From JBNJFY01 sp051747265 (GTDB lineage: Bacteria > Bacteroidota > Rhodothermia > Balneolales > Balneolaceae): DNA of 64,000 bases. Made by a program: the position numbers and the translations under genes. Positions 52,886 to 61,850 of the stretch are shown piece by piece. Where the stretch lies: NCBI GenBank assembly GCA_051747265.1, contig JBNJFY010000008.1:1-64000 (forward strand). Direction: 5' to 3'. How positions within the stretch are numbered: position 1 is the first letter of the stretch; every line of letters starts with the position of its first letter. The notes under the pieces were generated by a model. That model was not told the DNA's origin and did not search any database. It worked only from the letters and a program-made list of their open reading frames with translations.

Positions 52886-53016
52886 AGAGGGCTTTACAAA
52901 ACCTTCCGAAATGTATTCTGTCATGGCAAGATGTAGTAACAATCACCGTTTACACAAGCTAATCAGGGGATTGCCGCACTACGTTCGCAATAACAGGTAG
53001 TTTTGCAAAGCCCTCT
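52886..53016 (+). repeat. MITE-like 131 bp palindromic repeat, copy D
   Basis: Starts AGAGGGCTTTACAAAACC and ends GTTTTGCAAAGCCCTCT, in the same orientation as copies A and B. TAG adjoins both ends (52883-52885 and 53017-53019). It ends only 24 bp before the histidine kinase start, so its hairpin lies next to that gene's leader. Confidence 0.87.
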
Positions 53017-53040
53017 TAGACACATAACAAGGATACGGAG

Positions 53041-54129
53041 TTGGCAAAAAATACAGGCCACGAAAAAGAATATTCGTTAGTACCATTTTTCGAATCGTCA
53101 CCGGATTTTCTTTGTATCGCTGGATTCGATGGGTATTTCAAGCGGATCAATCCGGCCTTATGTGAATTGTTGGAATATTCGGAAGAGGAGCTTTTTCAGC
53201 GACCGATCAACGATTTTGTGCATCCCGATGATCAGCAACTCACCGAACAACATCGGAAGAATTTACGAGAAGGAAAGCCACTCCTTAAATTTGAAAATCG
53301 GTATATCACCAAAAGTGGGGACGTGGTTTGGTTGGCCTGGACGTCCATTCCTCGTGTGGAAGATCAATTGGTTTACGCTATTGCCAAAGACATCACACAC
53401 CTTAAGCAGGTTGAAGCCAACAGAGATAAGGTCTTGGCCGAATTGACGCAGACCAACGATCACCTAAAGAAGTTAAACTATTCAACCGTCCACGATTTAC
53501 GCGCTCCATTAACCAATTTGCTCCTGCTTTTCCAGATGCTGGATACGGAGTCTATCTCTGATCCGGAGGTTATACAGCATATTAATTTGCTAAAAGAGGA
53601 ATCGCATAAGATCAAGGAAAAAATTGATCGGTACGTTGATCATATCAAAGAAAACAATTCTCCACAGCACAAAACACGTAGTATACGTTTTTCCGAAGTA
53701 TATGAATCGGTAATAGAATCGCTCAACCAATATGTATTGGAATCGGGAACCGTATTCGAAACCCATTTTGAAAACTGTCCCACGGTAGAGTTCAATGAGG
53801 TATATCTGGAAAGTATTTTCTTAAATCTCATTTCCAATGCCATCAAATACGCCCATCCGGATCGAAAACCCATTATTAATATTGAAACCCGGAAGCGAGG
53901 AGATAAAAAACAGCTTGTCTTCACAGACAACGGTATCGGTTTAGACATCAAGAGCAAAGAAAAATCCATGTTTGAGTTAGGCTCCCACTTTAGTGAGCAA
54001 AGCGATAGCAAAGGTATTGGGCTATACCTGATTCATAATTATATGGCTAGCATGGGCGGATGGATCGAAGTCTCTAGTACTCCCGGCAAAGGCTCTACCT
54101 TTATACTAACATTCCCTACCCTTAAGTAA
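53041..54129 (+). CDS. PAS domain sensor histidine kinase
   Basis: A 362-residue soluble kinase. The PAS fold spans about residues 15-125 (FKRINPALCELLEYSEEELFQ, ITKSGDVVWLAWTSIP). A coiled-coil linker precedes the HisKA box VHDLRAPLTNL with phospho-acceptor His~151. The ATPase domain has N box NLISNAIKYAH, G1 DNGIGLD and G2 SDSKGIGLYLIHNYM. No transmembrane segment, so it reads an intracellular signal. It starts at TTG with an AAGGATACGGAG site upstream. No response regulator is adjacent, making it an orphan. Confidence 0.92.
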   Translation: MAKNTGHEKEYSLVPFFESSPDFLCIAGFDGYFKRINPALCELLEYSEEELFQRPINDFVHPDDQQLTEQHRKNLREGKPLLKFENRYITKSGDVVWLAWTSIPRVEDQLVYAIAKDITHLKQVEANRDKVLAELTQTNDHLKKLNYSTVHDLRAPLTNLLLLFQMLDTESISDPEVIQHINLLKEESHKIKEKIDRYVDHIKENNSPQHKTRSIRFSEVYESVIESLNQYVLESGTVFETHFENCPTVEFNEVYLESIFLNLISNAIKYAHPDRKPIINIETRKRGDKKQLVFTDNGIGLDIKSKEKSMFELGSHFSEQSDSKGIGLYLIHNYMASMGGWIEVSSTPGKGSTFILTFPTLK

Positions 54130-54190
54130 TTTGCAGGAATTTTATCCATTCCATCCTGCGTTATACCAGTAAAATAAAGTCATCATGATG

Positions 54191-54453
54191 GACCTCACAG
54201 CGTGACGTTCCCTAGGAACCGTCACCTCAGAGCGTCTGTCACATTTCATATAAACCTGACTAGCACAAAAGTGATGTACTCTTGTCAGAGCAGCTATAAA
54301 TAGAAGGAGGCAGGATTATCACAAATAATATTGGTGAGAATTCTCTGTCAGGCTAACGTAAAAATATTGATGTTGAAGGTATTGAGTGTAGACGCTCTGA
54401 GGTGATGCCCCGCTTCCGAAAATATTCGGAAACGGGGATCACGCTGTGAGGTC
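54191..54453. repeat. 263 bp element with a cruciform-forming block at each end
   Basis: The left block 54191-54237 runs GACCTCACAGCGTGA, a small hairpin (GTTCCCTAGGAAC), then TCACCTCAGAGCGTCT. The right block 54390-54453 is its inverse: AGACGCTCTGAGGTGA, a hairpin (CCGCTTCCGA/TTCGGAAACGG), then TCACGCTGTGAGGTC. The outer 15-16 bp sequences match as inverted repeats; the inner hairpins differ. No coding sequence between. Looks like a non-autonomous mobile element. Confidence 0.75.
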
Positions 54454-54466
54454 GTTTGTTGAAAAA

Positions 54467-54503
54467 TTGACATCCAATCGTCCGCAGGACATTCGATCGT
54501 CAA
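54467..54503. repeat. short repeat upstream of the aldo/keto reductase
   Basis: GACATCCAATCGTCC then GGACATTCGATCGTC with a 3-nt centre. An almost identical copy in the same orientation lies at 55601-55635, just past the aldo/keto reductase gene, so the gene is bracketed. Local imperfect dyad symmetry is present. Confidence 0.7.
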
Positions 54504-54588
54504 TTATACTAATCCAATATATTGAGCATCTGATCCACAAAGTTGGTGAGAATGACATTTTCTAACCCCAAAGGTTTTAAAGAATAAC

Positions 54589-55593
54589 ATGGAATACACA
54601 CAAGTAAGTGATCTCGATCTGGAAATTTCCCGCATTACCCTGGGCACTTGGGCCATCGGCGGCTGGATGTGGGGTGGAACCGATGAACGCAACTCCATCG
54701 ACACCATTTTAGAAGCCATCGACCAAGGCGTAACCACCATCGATACCGCTCCGGTTTACGGATTTGGTAAAAGCGAAGAACTGGTAGGCAAAGCAGTGCA
54801 AGAATACGGACAGAGAGGTAACCTGCAATTAGCCACCAAAGTCACCTTGGACTGGGACGATGACGGCAATGTGTTTCGCAATGGTACTCGCAAACGCATC
54901 CTGCAAGAGATCGAAGATTCCCTAAATCGCTTGCAAACCGATTACATCGATATTTATCAGGTGCACTGGCCCGATTTCGATACGCCCATGGAGGAAACCG
55001 CCGGAACCATGAAGGAGCTGTTGGAGGCCGGAAAAATCAAGGCCATTGGCGTCTCCAATTTTACGGTGGAGCAGATGAAGGAATTCCAGCAAACGGCGCC
55101 CATTCATATCAATCAGCCACCCTATAACCTGTTTGAGCAGCAGATGGTCAAGGAGATTAAAGGGTATTGCGATGAACATAATATTAGCTTATTAACCTAT
55201 GGCGCCTTGTGCCGCGGACTGCTCTCCGGCAAGATGAGCAAAGATCGCGAATTCAAAGGGGATGATCTGCGTAATGCCGATCCCAAGTTCCAAGGTGAAC
55301 GATTTGACCAGTATCTCAATGCGGTGAAGGCCTTGGATGAGTGGAGCCGGAAAAAGTATGATCGCGGCGTGTTGCATCTGGCCTCCCGCTGGATCCTGGA
55401 CACCGGAATTACCTCCGCGATTTGGGGTGCCCGCAAACCCGAGCAAGTCACGGTGAAAGATGTCTTCGGCTGGGAATTGAGCGACGAGGATCTCGAAGAG
55501 ATTCAAACCATCGTGGATGAGCAGGTCACCGATCCCGTAGGCCCCGAATTCATGGCCCCGCCCAAGCATCGCCCCGATCATGTAAAAGTATAA
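54589..55593 (+). CDS. aldo/keto reductase
   Basis: A 334-residue NADPH-dependent TIM-barrel reductase. TIDTAPVYGFGKSEELVGKAV carries the catalytic Asp and Tyr. LATKVTLDW gives Lys, and DIYQVHWPDFDTPMEET gives His. KAIGVSNFTVEQM and GALCRGLLSGKM follow, with IWGARKPEQV for the cofactor phosphate. It matches the AKR11/YajO-like general stress group. Short direct repeats bracket it. Substrate not predictable. Confidence 0.93.
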   Translation: MEYTQVSDLDLEISRITLGTWAIGGWMWGGTDERNSIDTILEAIDQGVTTIDTAPVYGFGKSEELVGKAVQEYGQRGNLQLATKVTLDWDDDGNVFRNGTRKRILQEIEDSLNRLQTDYIDIYQVHWPDFDTPMEETAGTMKELLEAGKIKAIGVSNFTVEQMKEFQQTAPIHINQPPYNLFEQQMVKEIKGYCDEHNISLLTYGALCRGLLSGKMSKDREFKGDDLRNADPKFQGERFDQYLNAVKALDEWSRKKYDRGVLHLASRWILDTGITSAIWGARKPEQVTVKDVFGWELSDEDLEEIQTIVDEQVTDPVGPEFMAPPKHRPDHVKV

Positions 55594-55600
55594 TATAAAT

Positions 55601-55635
55601 CGACATCCAATCGTCCGAAGGACATTCGATCGTCG
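55601..55635. repeat. short repeat downstream of the aldo/keto reductase
   Basis: Second copy of the repeat at 54467-54503, in the same orientation, differing by a few bases (GAAGG for GCAGG in the centre). It follows the stop codon by 7 bp. Confidence 0.7.
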
Positions 55636-55733
55636 TATTGCTATTTAAACAATTAACTTTTGGGCACGCTCGGATCTGATGCAACCCCACTTCGTTCGAT
55701 TGATCACTATCGGAGGTCCAGAGATAACTTTTT

Positions 55734-57221
55734 ATGAAAAACATCAACAGCAAGCGGGTGTTTAAGCGGAATGATCATCCACCCAATACAGACGGCGAGT
55801 ATGTGCTGTATTGGATGCAGATCAAGCGCCGGTTGCACTATAATTTTGCGTTGGAGTACGCGGTGGACCGGGCGAATGAGCTGGGCAAACCGCTGCTCAT
55901 TTATGAAGGCTTAAATGCCGATTACCCCTGGGCCAGTAAGCGTCCCCATCAGTTTATTTTGGAAGGCATGGCCGAACATCTGGAGCAACAGGCCGAGCAC
56001 GGCGCTACCTATTATCCGTTTGTTGAGCAAGAAGCCGGGGAAGGCAAAGGCCTACTATATAAGCTCGCTGATTGGTCAGCGCTGATCATATCGGACGAGT
56101 ACCCGGTATTTATCATGCGGGAGCACAACGAGCGTGTCTCCCAGCGTGTGGGTGTACCCTACATCACCGTGGACAGCAATGGACTCATTCCCTTGCAACT
56201 TACCGACAAAGCTCCCTACAGCGCCTATTTCTTCCGCAAAATCATGCAGAAACATTTTGTGGAAGCTTATACCCATCCGCCTCAAGAACATCCACTGGAA
56301 ATGTTGGAGTATACGGAATCCATTGACCTACCCAATGACTTCATGAGTCAATATCCTCGTGCTGATGAACGGCTCAAGAATATTCCGGATTTTCTGGATA
56401 CCGTAGAGTTTGAAAAACAGATCGAGCCGGTGGATCTGGTGGGGACTCGCCAAGCCGGATTGACCCAACTAGGCGGTTTTGTTAACGGCAACCTTCTCAA
56501 TTATGATCAAGATCGCAATGATCCTGACAAACAGGCCACCAGTGGTTTGAGCCCCTGGCTGCACTTTGGGAAGGTCTCTGCCTATGAAGCGGTCAAAGCC
56601 GCCTTAGCCAAACAACCGGAGGGCTGGGACTTGGATTCTATCACCTTCAACAAGGGTTCCACAGGTGGATTTTTCAATGGGGATCCCAATATCGATGGGT
56701 TTCTGGATGAGATCATCACCTGGCGGGAAGTGGGGTTCCATTTCGCCCATCATCGGCCGGATTACGCGGAATTGGAAAGTCTACCCGATTGGGTGTTGGA
56801 AACACTTAACGATCACCGGGACGATCCGCGGGACTATATCTACCGTTTTGAAGAGTTTGAACACGCCCAAACCCACGACGAGATCTGGAACGCCGCGCAA
56901 CGTCAACTGGTTCGCGATGGGATCATCCATAACTACCTGCGCATGCTCTGGGGGAAGAAAATTCTAGAATGGACGCCGGATCCGGAAACGGCATTGCGCT
57001 ATATGATCGACCTGAACAACTGGTATGCTATCGATGGACGGGATCCCAACAGCTATTCGGGTATTTTCTGGGTGCTAGGCCGCTTCGATCGCCCCTGGCA
57101 AGAACGCCCCATCTACGGCAAGCTTCGCTATATGACCAGTAAAAGTACCCGCCGAAAAGTGAAGCTGGATGAATACCTGCAAAAATACGGCAAAGAAAAG
57201 CAAAGTGATCTGAATTTCTAA
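55734..57221 (+). CDS. phr: deoxyribodipyrimidine photolyase, class II-like
   Basis: A 495-residue FAD photolyase that repairs cyclobutane pyrimidine dimers with light. The N-terminal DNA-photolyase domain begins GEYVLYWMQIKRRLHYNFALEYA. The FAD domain has TSGLSPWLHFGKVSA, then WREVGFHFAHHRPDY. The C-terminal YAIDGRDPNSYSGIFWVLGRFDRPWQERPIYGKLRYM is the class II (eukaryote/Methanosarcina-like) signature. It is flanked upstream by the short repeat and downstream by a large AT-rich hairpin. Confidence 0.93.
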   Translation: MKNINSKRVFKRNDHPPNTDGEYVLYWMQIKRRLHYNFALEYAVDRANELGKPLLIYEGLNADYPWASKRPHQFILEGMAEHLEQQAEHGATYYPFVEQEAGEGKGLLYKLADWSALIISDEYPVFIMREHNERVSQRVGVPYITVDSNGLIPLQLTDKAPYSAYFFRKIMQKHFVEAYTHPPQEHPLEMLEYTESIDLPNDFMSQYPRADERLKNIPDFLDTVEFEKQIEPVDLVGTRQAGLTQLGGFVNGNLLNYDQDRNDPDKQATSGLSPWLHFGKVSAYEAVKAALAKQPEGWDLDSITFNKGSTGGFFNGDPNIDGFLDEIITWREVGFHFAHHRPDYAELESLPDWVLETLNDHRDDPRDYIYRFEEFEHAQTHDEIWNAAQRQLVRDGIIHNYLRMLWGKKILEWTPDPETALRYMIDLNNWYAIDGRDPNSYSGIFWVLGRFDRPWQERPIYGKLRYMTSKSTRRKVKLDEYLQKYGKEKQSDLNF

Positions 57222-57223
57222 TT

Positions 57224-57310
57224 AATGAATAATTAGCAATGAACAATTAATAATGGGCAGCTTATTCAAGATAGCAGCCCATTATTAATTGCTAATTATT
57301 CATTATTAAT
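57224..57310. repeat. long AT-rich inverted repeat between photolyase and PNP genes
   Basis: TGAATAATTAGCAAT...TTAATAATGGGC faces GCCCATTATTAA...ATTGCTAATTATTCA across an 18-nt loop. The ~33 bp arms have small insertions. No T-run follows directly. It may serve as a terminator for two convergent genes or be an intergenic repeat. Confidence 0.7.
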
Positions 57311-57355
57311 TCATTCAGAGGCAAGTGTTTGGAAAAGTTTATGAAATGCCAGCAA

Positions 57356-58192
57356 CTACAGATTGGCGATAAACGTATTTACCAAGTTGGCGAAGTCTTC
57401 TTTGCGGCTGTCGGCGGCGGCTTTTACTTCGTCGTGATCTAGGGTACCCTTGACTACGCCCGCGGCCATATTACTGATAATGGAAACAGCAATGACCGGT
57501 AATCCCAAGCGTTGAGCTTCCGTCCATTCCGGAGCCGTGGACATGCCTACCGCATCAGCACCCATACGACGAAAAGCGCGAATTTCAGCTTTGGTCTCAT
57601 AGTTGGGTCCCTTAGCGTACATATATGTTCCCCGTTGCACGCGAATGCCTTGCTCAAACGCCAATTGTTGAGCGCGATCAATGATATCGTAGTGATCTAC
57701 CGTAAACCGCTTGGTGCCAAAGGTAGACATGTGAACGCCGGTGTGCATCACATCATTGATCAGCATTAGATCTCCCACCTGGAACCGGTAATTGATTCCC
57801 CCGGCGGCATTGGAAATAATCAGTTTTTTAGCTCTTAATGCCTGGGCCAACTGAACCGGAATGACTGTCCGATCCATGGAATGCCCCTCGTAGTGATGAA
57901 ACCGACCGGCAAAAGCCAAAATCGGATAGTTTTTACCCTGCTTGGAGATGGAGCCAAAGATCAATTCTCCAGCATGACCGACCACACTGGTATTGGGAAA
58001 GTGGGGAATGGTGTCGTAATTCCACCGATGAATGGGGGTAATACGATCAGCAAAACCACCCAATCCGGATCCCAAAATTACCGCAGCCTCCGGTTTTTGG
58101 TCCACTCCTTCTTTGGATAACCACTCGGCTATCTCGGTGATGTATGCAGGTACTTGGTGATCGGTAGCAGACTGTTCACTGACGTTCATCAT
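57356..58192 (-). CDS. punA: purine-nucleoside phosphorylase
   Basis: A 278-residue trimeric-type PNP that phosphorolyses (deoxy)inosine and guanosine. AVILGSGLGGFADRI near residue 38 binds phosphate. FAGRFHHYEGH, then ISNAAGGINYRFQVGDLMLINDVMH, and KGPNYETKAEIRAFRRMGADAVGMSTAPE with the base-binding Glu and Asn positions match PunA. It lies 8 bp downstream of the MBL hydrolase gene, so they are co-transcribed. Confidence 0.94.
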   Translation of the reverse strand: MMNVSEQSATDHQVPAYITEIAEWLSKEGVDQKPEAAVILGSGLGGFADRITPIHRWNYDTIPHFPNTSVVGHAGELIFGSISKQGKNYPILAFAGRFHHYEGHSMDRTVIPVQLAQALRAKKLIISNAAGGINYRFQVGDLMLINDVMHTGVHMSTFGTKRFTVDHYDIIDRAQQLAFEQGIRVQRGTYMYAKGPNYETKAEIRAFRRMGADAVGMSTAPEWTEAQRLGLPVIAVSIISNMAAGVVKGTLDHDEVKAAADSRKEDFANLVNTFIANL

Positions 58193-58200
58193 GAAACAAA

Positions 58201-59022
58201 TTAAGCAGTTTGGTGTTCTCCCAGATTCTTGATGGTGTACCCCTTATTTTCCTGATAATCGATCAGTTTAAAAAGGGGATGATGATTGTCATGGTATCCG
58301 AGTAGGATATATCCACCTTCATAGGCGGTTTGGGTTAACATTTGCCGGGCTTTGATGCTTTGTTGCGCGTCATAGTCATATTTCGCGGCAAATTTTCTGT
58401 TGATACCGCTTCGCTTCCCGATGACATCTCCAGCCATAATCACTTTTATTTCATCGCGTTCCAGATAAATGGCTTGGTGATACTGGGTATGGCCGCCAAT
58501 ACGTTCTACGCGCAGGTCCGGATAGATCTGCTGATCGGCTTCCAAAAACTGCAGATCGGCTTTGGCATCCAGGAAATGAAGAAATTCCGTTTTGGTTTCA
58601 TCATACCAAGTTTCTTTCTGGATCGCTTCTTGCCATCCCTCGCCGGAGACCCAAAGTTTGGCATCGGGGAAGGTAAGCTCCCAGAATCCATCGCACCGTT
58701 CGGCCAAACCACCCATGTGATCATAATGAAGATGACTAAGCACGATATCCGTTATATCCAGTTCGGTTAATCCAAACTCCGCCAAATGTTTTTTAATGGT
58801 TTCACAGCTGGTATTTTCCCCAAACTCTCCCAATCCGGCGTCTATCAAAAGGTTGCGATTCGGAGTTTGTATCAGAAATGGATTCAGGGATAGTTTAAGA
58901 GCGCCTTTTTGAGGTTTGGCGTCGCGATCAATCCGTATAAACTTTTTGTTCAATCCCACGGAAAAAGTGCCTTCGTAGAGGGCGGCAACCGTGGTGGTAT
59001 GGGTAGAAGTTGCAGTGCTCAA
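58201..59022 (-). CDS. MBL-fold metallohydrolase
   Basis: A 273-residue metallo-beta-lactamase-fold hydrolase. VLSHLHYDHMGG gives the metal-binding His-x-His-x-Asp-His. IGGHTQYHQAIYL and MAGDVI add His and Asp ligands. LGYHDNHHPL near the end supplies the last His. Many MBL proteins of this type hydrolyse thioesters, lactones or phosphodiesters; substrate unknown. It lies 37 bp downstream of phoH on the same strand. Confidence 0.9.
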   Translation of the reverse strand: MSTATSTHTTTVAALYEGTFSVGLNKKFIRIDRDAKPQKGALKLSLNPFLIQTPNRNLLIDAGLGEFGENTSCETIKKHLAEFGLTELDITDIVLSHLHYDHMGGLAERCDGFWELTFPDAKLWVSGEGWQEAIQKETWYDETKTEFLHFLDAKADLQFLEADQQIYPDLRVERIGGHTQYHQAIYLERDEIKVIMAGDVIGKRSGINRKFAAKYDYDAQQSIKARQMLTQTAYEGGYILLGYHDNHHPLFKLIDYQENKGYTIKNLGEHQTA

Positions 59023-59059
59023 AGCGAATAACGTTAAAATTCTGGATTATAGATGTATG

Positions 59060-60112
59060 CTAACTACGACCGCGGTTGGATCGTTTGTTTTTGCCGGATC
59101 CTGATGTTTGCTCGTGTTTGTTATAGGCCTCAATAATGTCGCGAACCAGTTTATGGCGGACCACATCATTTTGATCCAGGTACACAAATGAGATGCCCTC
59201 GATATCTTTCAGAATGTCCTGGATGGAGATCAGCCCGGAGTGTTGCTTGCGTGGTAAGTCAGTTTGTGTGATGTCACCGGTAATGATGGCTCGGGAATTG
59301 TAGCCAATGCGAGTCAAAAACATCTTCATCTGTACATTGGTGGCGTTTTGCGCCTCATCCAGGATCACAAAAGCGTTGTTCAGGGTTCGCCCCCGCATAT
59401 AGGCCAGTGGAGCGATCTCGATAGTGTTTTTGGCCAGATGCAGTTCCAGACGATCGTGATCGATCATCTCTTCCAAGGCGTCATAGAGGGGACGCAGGTA
59501 GGGATCGATTTTCTCTTTTAGATCTCCGGGAAGGAACCCCAGGTTTTCACCGGCTTCCACCGCAGGGCGGGCCAATATAATTTTCTTGACACGACGCTCT
59601 TTCAGGGCTCGAACCGCCAGTGCCACCGAGGTAAACGTTTTACCGGTACCCGCGGGACCAATGGCAAACACGATATCGTTGTGCGCGGTGGCTCCCACAA
59701 TTTGTCGTTGCCCAGGCGTTTTGGCTCCGATGGTTTCGCCCGTATGGGTGTTTATGATCACATCACCGGCGTCCATCTCGTAGTCACTTCCGGGAAATTC
59801 CCGTTCCTGAGCTATGGGGTGATCACTGCCATGAAGTGTTATCACCGTAGTGACATCATCGTCAGTGAGCTCACCATTGCGATTAGCAATAGAGATCAGC
59901 TCTCGGAGAATATCACGTAATTCGTCTCGGTCGGTTTGAGGACCACTAATTTTGATGCGATTTCCACGGGCCGTCAACTTGGAATTAGGATAGGCCTCAT
60001 CCAGTGCCTGTAAATGCTGATCCTGGAAACCGAGTATAATTACCGGCTCAATGCCTTCAATGACGATGGTCTCTTCGTCAGTGTTGGTAGTCTGCTTGTC
60101 GCTAATAATCAG
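59060..60112 (-). CDS. phoH: PhoH family ATPase
   Basis: A PhoH/YbeZ-type protein with a KH-like N terminus and P-loop ATPase core: AIGPAGTGKTFTSVALAVRAL (Walker A), FVILDEAQNATNVQMKMFLTRIG (Walker B) and ITGDITQTDLPR. It takes part in ribosome-associated RNA processing in other bacteria. The conserved-looking N terminus IEGIEPVIILGFQDQHL lies upstream of the only common start, TTG 59977. The frame is open from 60118, with no ATG, GTG or TTG that includes this segment. I place the start at CTG 60112; ATT 60109 or 60106 is equally possible. Identity is sure, start is not. Confidence 0.85.
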   Translation of the reverse strand: MIISDKQTTNTDEETIVIEGIEPVIILGFQDQHLQALDEAYPNSKLTARGNRIKISGPQTDRDELRDILRELISIANRNGELTDDDVTTVITLHGSDHPIAQEREFPGSDYEMDAGDVIINTHTGETIGAKTPGQRQIVGATAHNDIVFAIGPAGTGKTFTSVALAVRALKERRVKKIILARPAVEAGENLGFLPGDLKEKIDPYLRPLYDALEEMIDHDRLELHLAKNTIEIAPLAYMRGRTLNNAFVILDEAQNATNVQMKMFLTRIGYNSRAIITGDITQTDLPRKQHSGLISIQDILKDIEGISFVYLDQNDVVRHKLVRDIIEAYNKHEQTSGSGKNKRSNRGRS

Positions 60113-60227
60113 AAAATTTTATGGCAGTTGTGGTTCGAATCCGATCAATAAAAGCGTTCGACCGAATGCTTAAATATAACCAACGAAGAGAGGAGGTAAT
60201 AATTATTAATCGAGTTGCAGGGAGGTT

Positions 60228-60929
60228 TTAAGCCAACGATTGAGTTCCCCGTTGTGCCAGTTTTTGAAGCTCTTGAACGCGAAAGGTAATATCGGGGGCT
60301 TTATAAACAGCACTGCCCGCTACTAACACATCCGCGCCGGCCCCGGCTACCTTTTCGATATTCTTCAAGCCCACGCCACCGTCGACCTGGATCAGGTAAT
60401 CGTGGTTAAACTCGTCTCGCCACTGGGCCAGTTGACGAATACGATCGTAACTGCCCTCGATAAACGACTGCCCACCGAATCCTGGATTCACGCTCATCAC
60501 CAGTACCAGATCCACATAAGGCAGAATCGGCCGGATGCTGGTCAGGGAGGTAGCCGGGTTTACGGCCACACCGGCCATCACGCCAAATTCCTTAATCGAT
60601 TGCACCGTGCGATGCAGATGGGGGCAGGTCTCTTGATGGACAGTCAGCAATTCGGCCCCCGCGTCCACAAAACGCTCCAGGTACTGATCCGGGTTTTCAA
60701 TCATCAGATGCACATCCATAAACGCATCGGTGATTGTATCCGCGGCTTCCACAATCATGGGCCCGTAACTGATGTTGGGTACAAAATGACCATCCATCAC
60801 ATCACAATGTATCCATTGGACCCCACCATCCAGAGACGCCTGTATATCTTCCTCCAAATGACGATAGTCGGCGGCTAAGATGGAAGGAGCGAGTATGGGA
60901 AGCTGTAATTGCTGATCGGAAATAGCCAT
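60228..60929 (-). CDS. rpe: ribulose-phosphate 3-epimerase
   Basis: A 233-residue TIM-barrel epimerase of the pentose phosphate pathway. LAPSILAADYRHLEEDI, WIHCDVMDGHFVPNIS with the metal-binding His-Asp pair, MDVHLMIENPDQYL, VMSVNPGFGGQSFIEGSYDRI and QVDGGVGLKNIEKV with the second Asp all match Rpe. It lies 24 bp downstream of the PASTA gene. Confidence 0.96.
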   Translation of the reverse strand: MAISDQQLQLPILAPSILAADYRHLEEDIQASLDGGVQWIHCDVMDGHFVPNISYGPMIVEAADTITDAFMDVHLMIENPDQYLERFVDAGAELLTVHQETCPHLHRTVQSIKEFGVMAGVAVNPATSLTSIRPILPYVDLVLVMSVNPGFGGQSFIEGSYDRIRQLAQWRDEFNHDYLIQVDGGVGLKNIEKVAGAGADVLVAGSAVYKAPDITFRVQELQKLAQRGTQSLA

Positions 60930-60953
60930 CAGAAGGTAAATTTAGAAATCAGG

Positions 60954-61820
60954 TTATTGGGGCGATTTATCTTTTTCGTGTGGAGCCGGGTGCTGGGGAG
61001 TGGGTTTCTGCAATGTATCTGGCAAGGCTTTTCTGGTAGAATCATCCATCACCGCTCCGGTCTCACTGGCTTCGCGCACGTCAGAGCGCTCGGAAATAGT
61101 CATATCCAGAGTGCTACCTATGACCACACTGTCTTGCTCCATAGCTGAGTGCGAAAGCACCACATTGGCTTCTTGGTCAGAAGTAGGCTTAAAGCGAAAT
61201 TGTCCGCTTCGCAAGCCCACTTCGCGTAATTTCTGTTGCGCCTTGGGAAGACGTAGCCCAATGATATCCGGGATGGCTACTTGCTTTACGCCCAGGCCAT
61301 CACTAACCGTCAGATCGACCACCGTACCTTTAGGCACGCGTTTGCCCGGTTGAATGGACTGACGTAGCACACTATTCTTGAAACGGGATGAGGCGTAGCT
61401 GATTACCCCTTTTTTCAGCCCGTAATTTTGGAGTTGAATTTCGGCATTGCGCAATGACAGGTTTACCACTTCCGGTACAATAACGGTGGGTTGCGTGGCC
61501 GTGTTCACCGTCAAATAGATCTTCCGATTGGGTTTGACAATCTGCATGGCCGTTGGCGTTTGGTCGATGACGTAATCAGCTGGATAGGCAGAGTGCGAGC
61601 GGCGATCGACCACTTCATAACGTAGGCCGTAATCGGTGAGTTGCGCTTGGGCTTCGGCCAGCGATTTCTTGGTGATATCCGGGACAGTTACCCCTTCATC
61701 GTAGTTAGTGTAAAGAGGCATCACTAGAGTATCGGCCAGAAAGAGCGTGGCGGCTCCCACGAGACCCAATACTAGGATAGCGAGATAAAATTTTGAGCTG
61801 GTAAACAGTGCTTTTAACAT
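60954..61820 (-). CDS. PASTA-domain membrane protein
   Basis: A 288-residue protein with one N-terminal transmembrane helix (FYLAILVLGLVGAATLFLADTL) and three extracytoplasmic PASTA repeats (starting VTVPDITKKSLAEAQ, TVIVPEVVNLSLRNAE and QVAIPDIIGLRLPKAQ). A Pro/Asp-rich disordered tail follows. Unlike PknB-type kinases there is no kinase domain. Binding to peptidoglycan is the likely role, from family. It sits upstream of rpe in the same operon. Confidence 0.9.
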   Translation of the reverse strand: MLKALFTSSKFYLAILVLGLVGAATLFLADTLVMPLYTNYDEGVTVPDITKKSLAEAQAQLTDYGLRYEVVDRRSHSAYPADYVIDQTPTAMQIVKPNRKIYLTVNTATQPTVIVPEVVNLSLRNAEIQLQNYGLKKGVISYASSRFKNSVLRQSIQPGKRVPKGTVVDLTVSDGLGVKQVAIPDIIGLRLPKAQQKLREVGLRSGQFRFKPTSDQEANVVLSHSAMEQDSVVIGSTLDMTISERSDVREASETGAVMDDSTRKALPDTLQKPTPQHPAPHEKDKSPQ

Positions 61821-61850
61821 GTCGCTAAAAATACAATCTGCCTGGCTTGG

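Noticed and set aside
52681..52962. 93-codon plus-strand frame
   Set aside because: It runs through MITE copy D; its C terminus is repeat sequence also present in a frame at 10689-10910.
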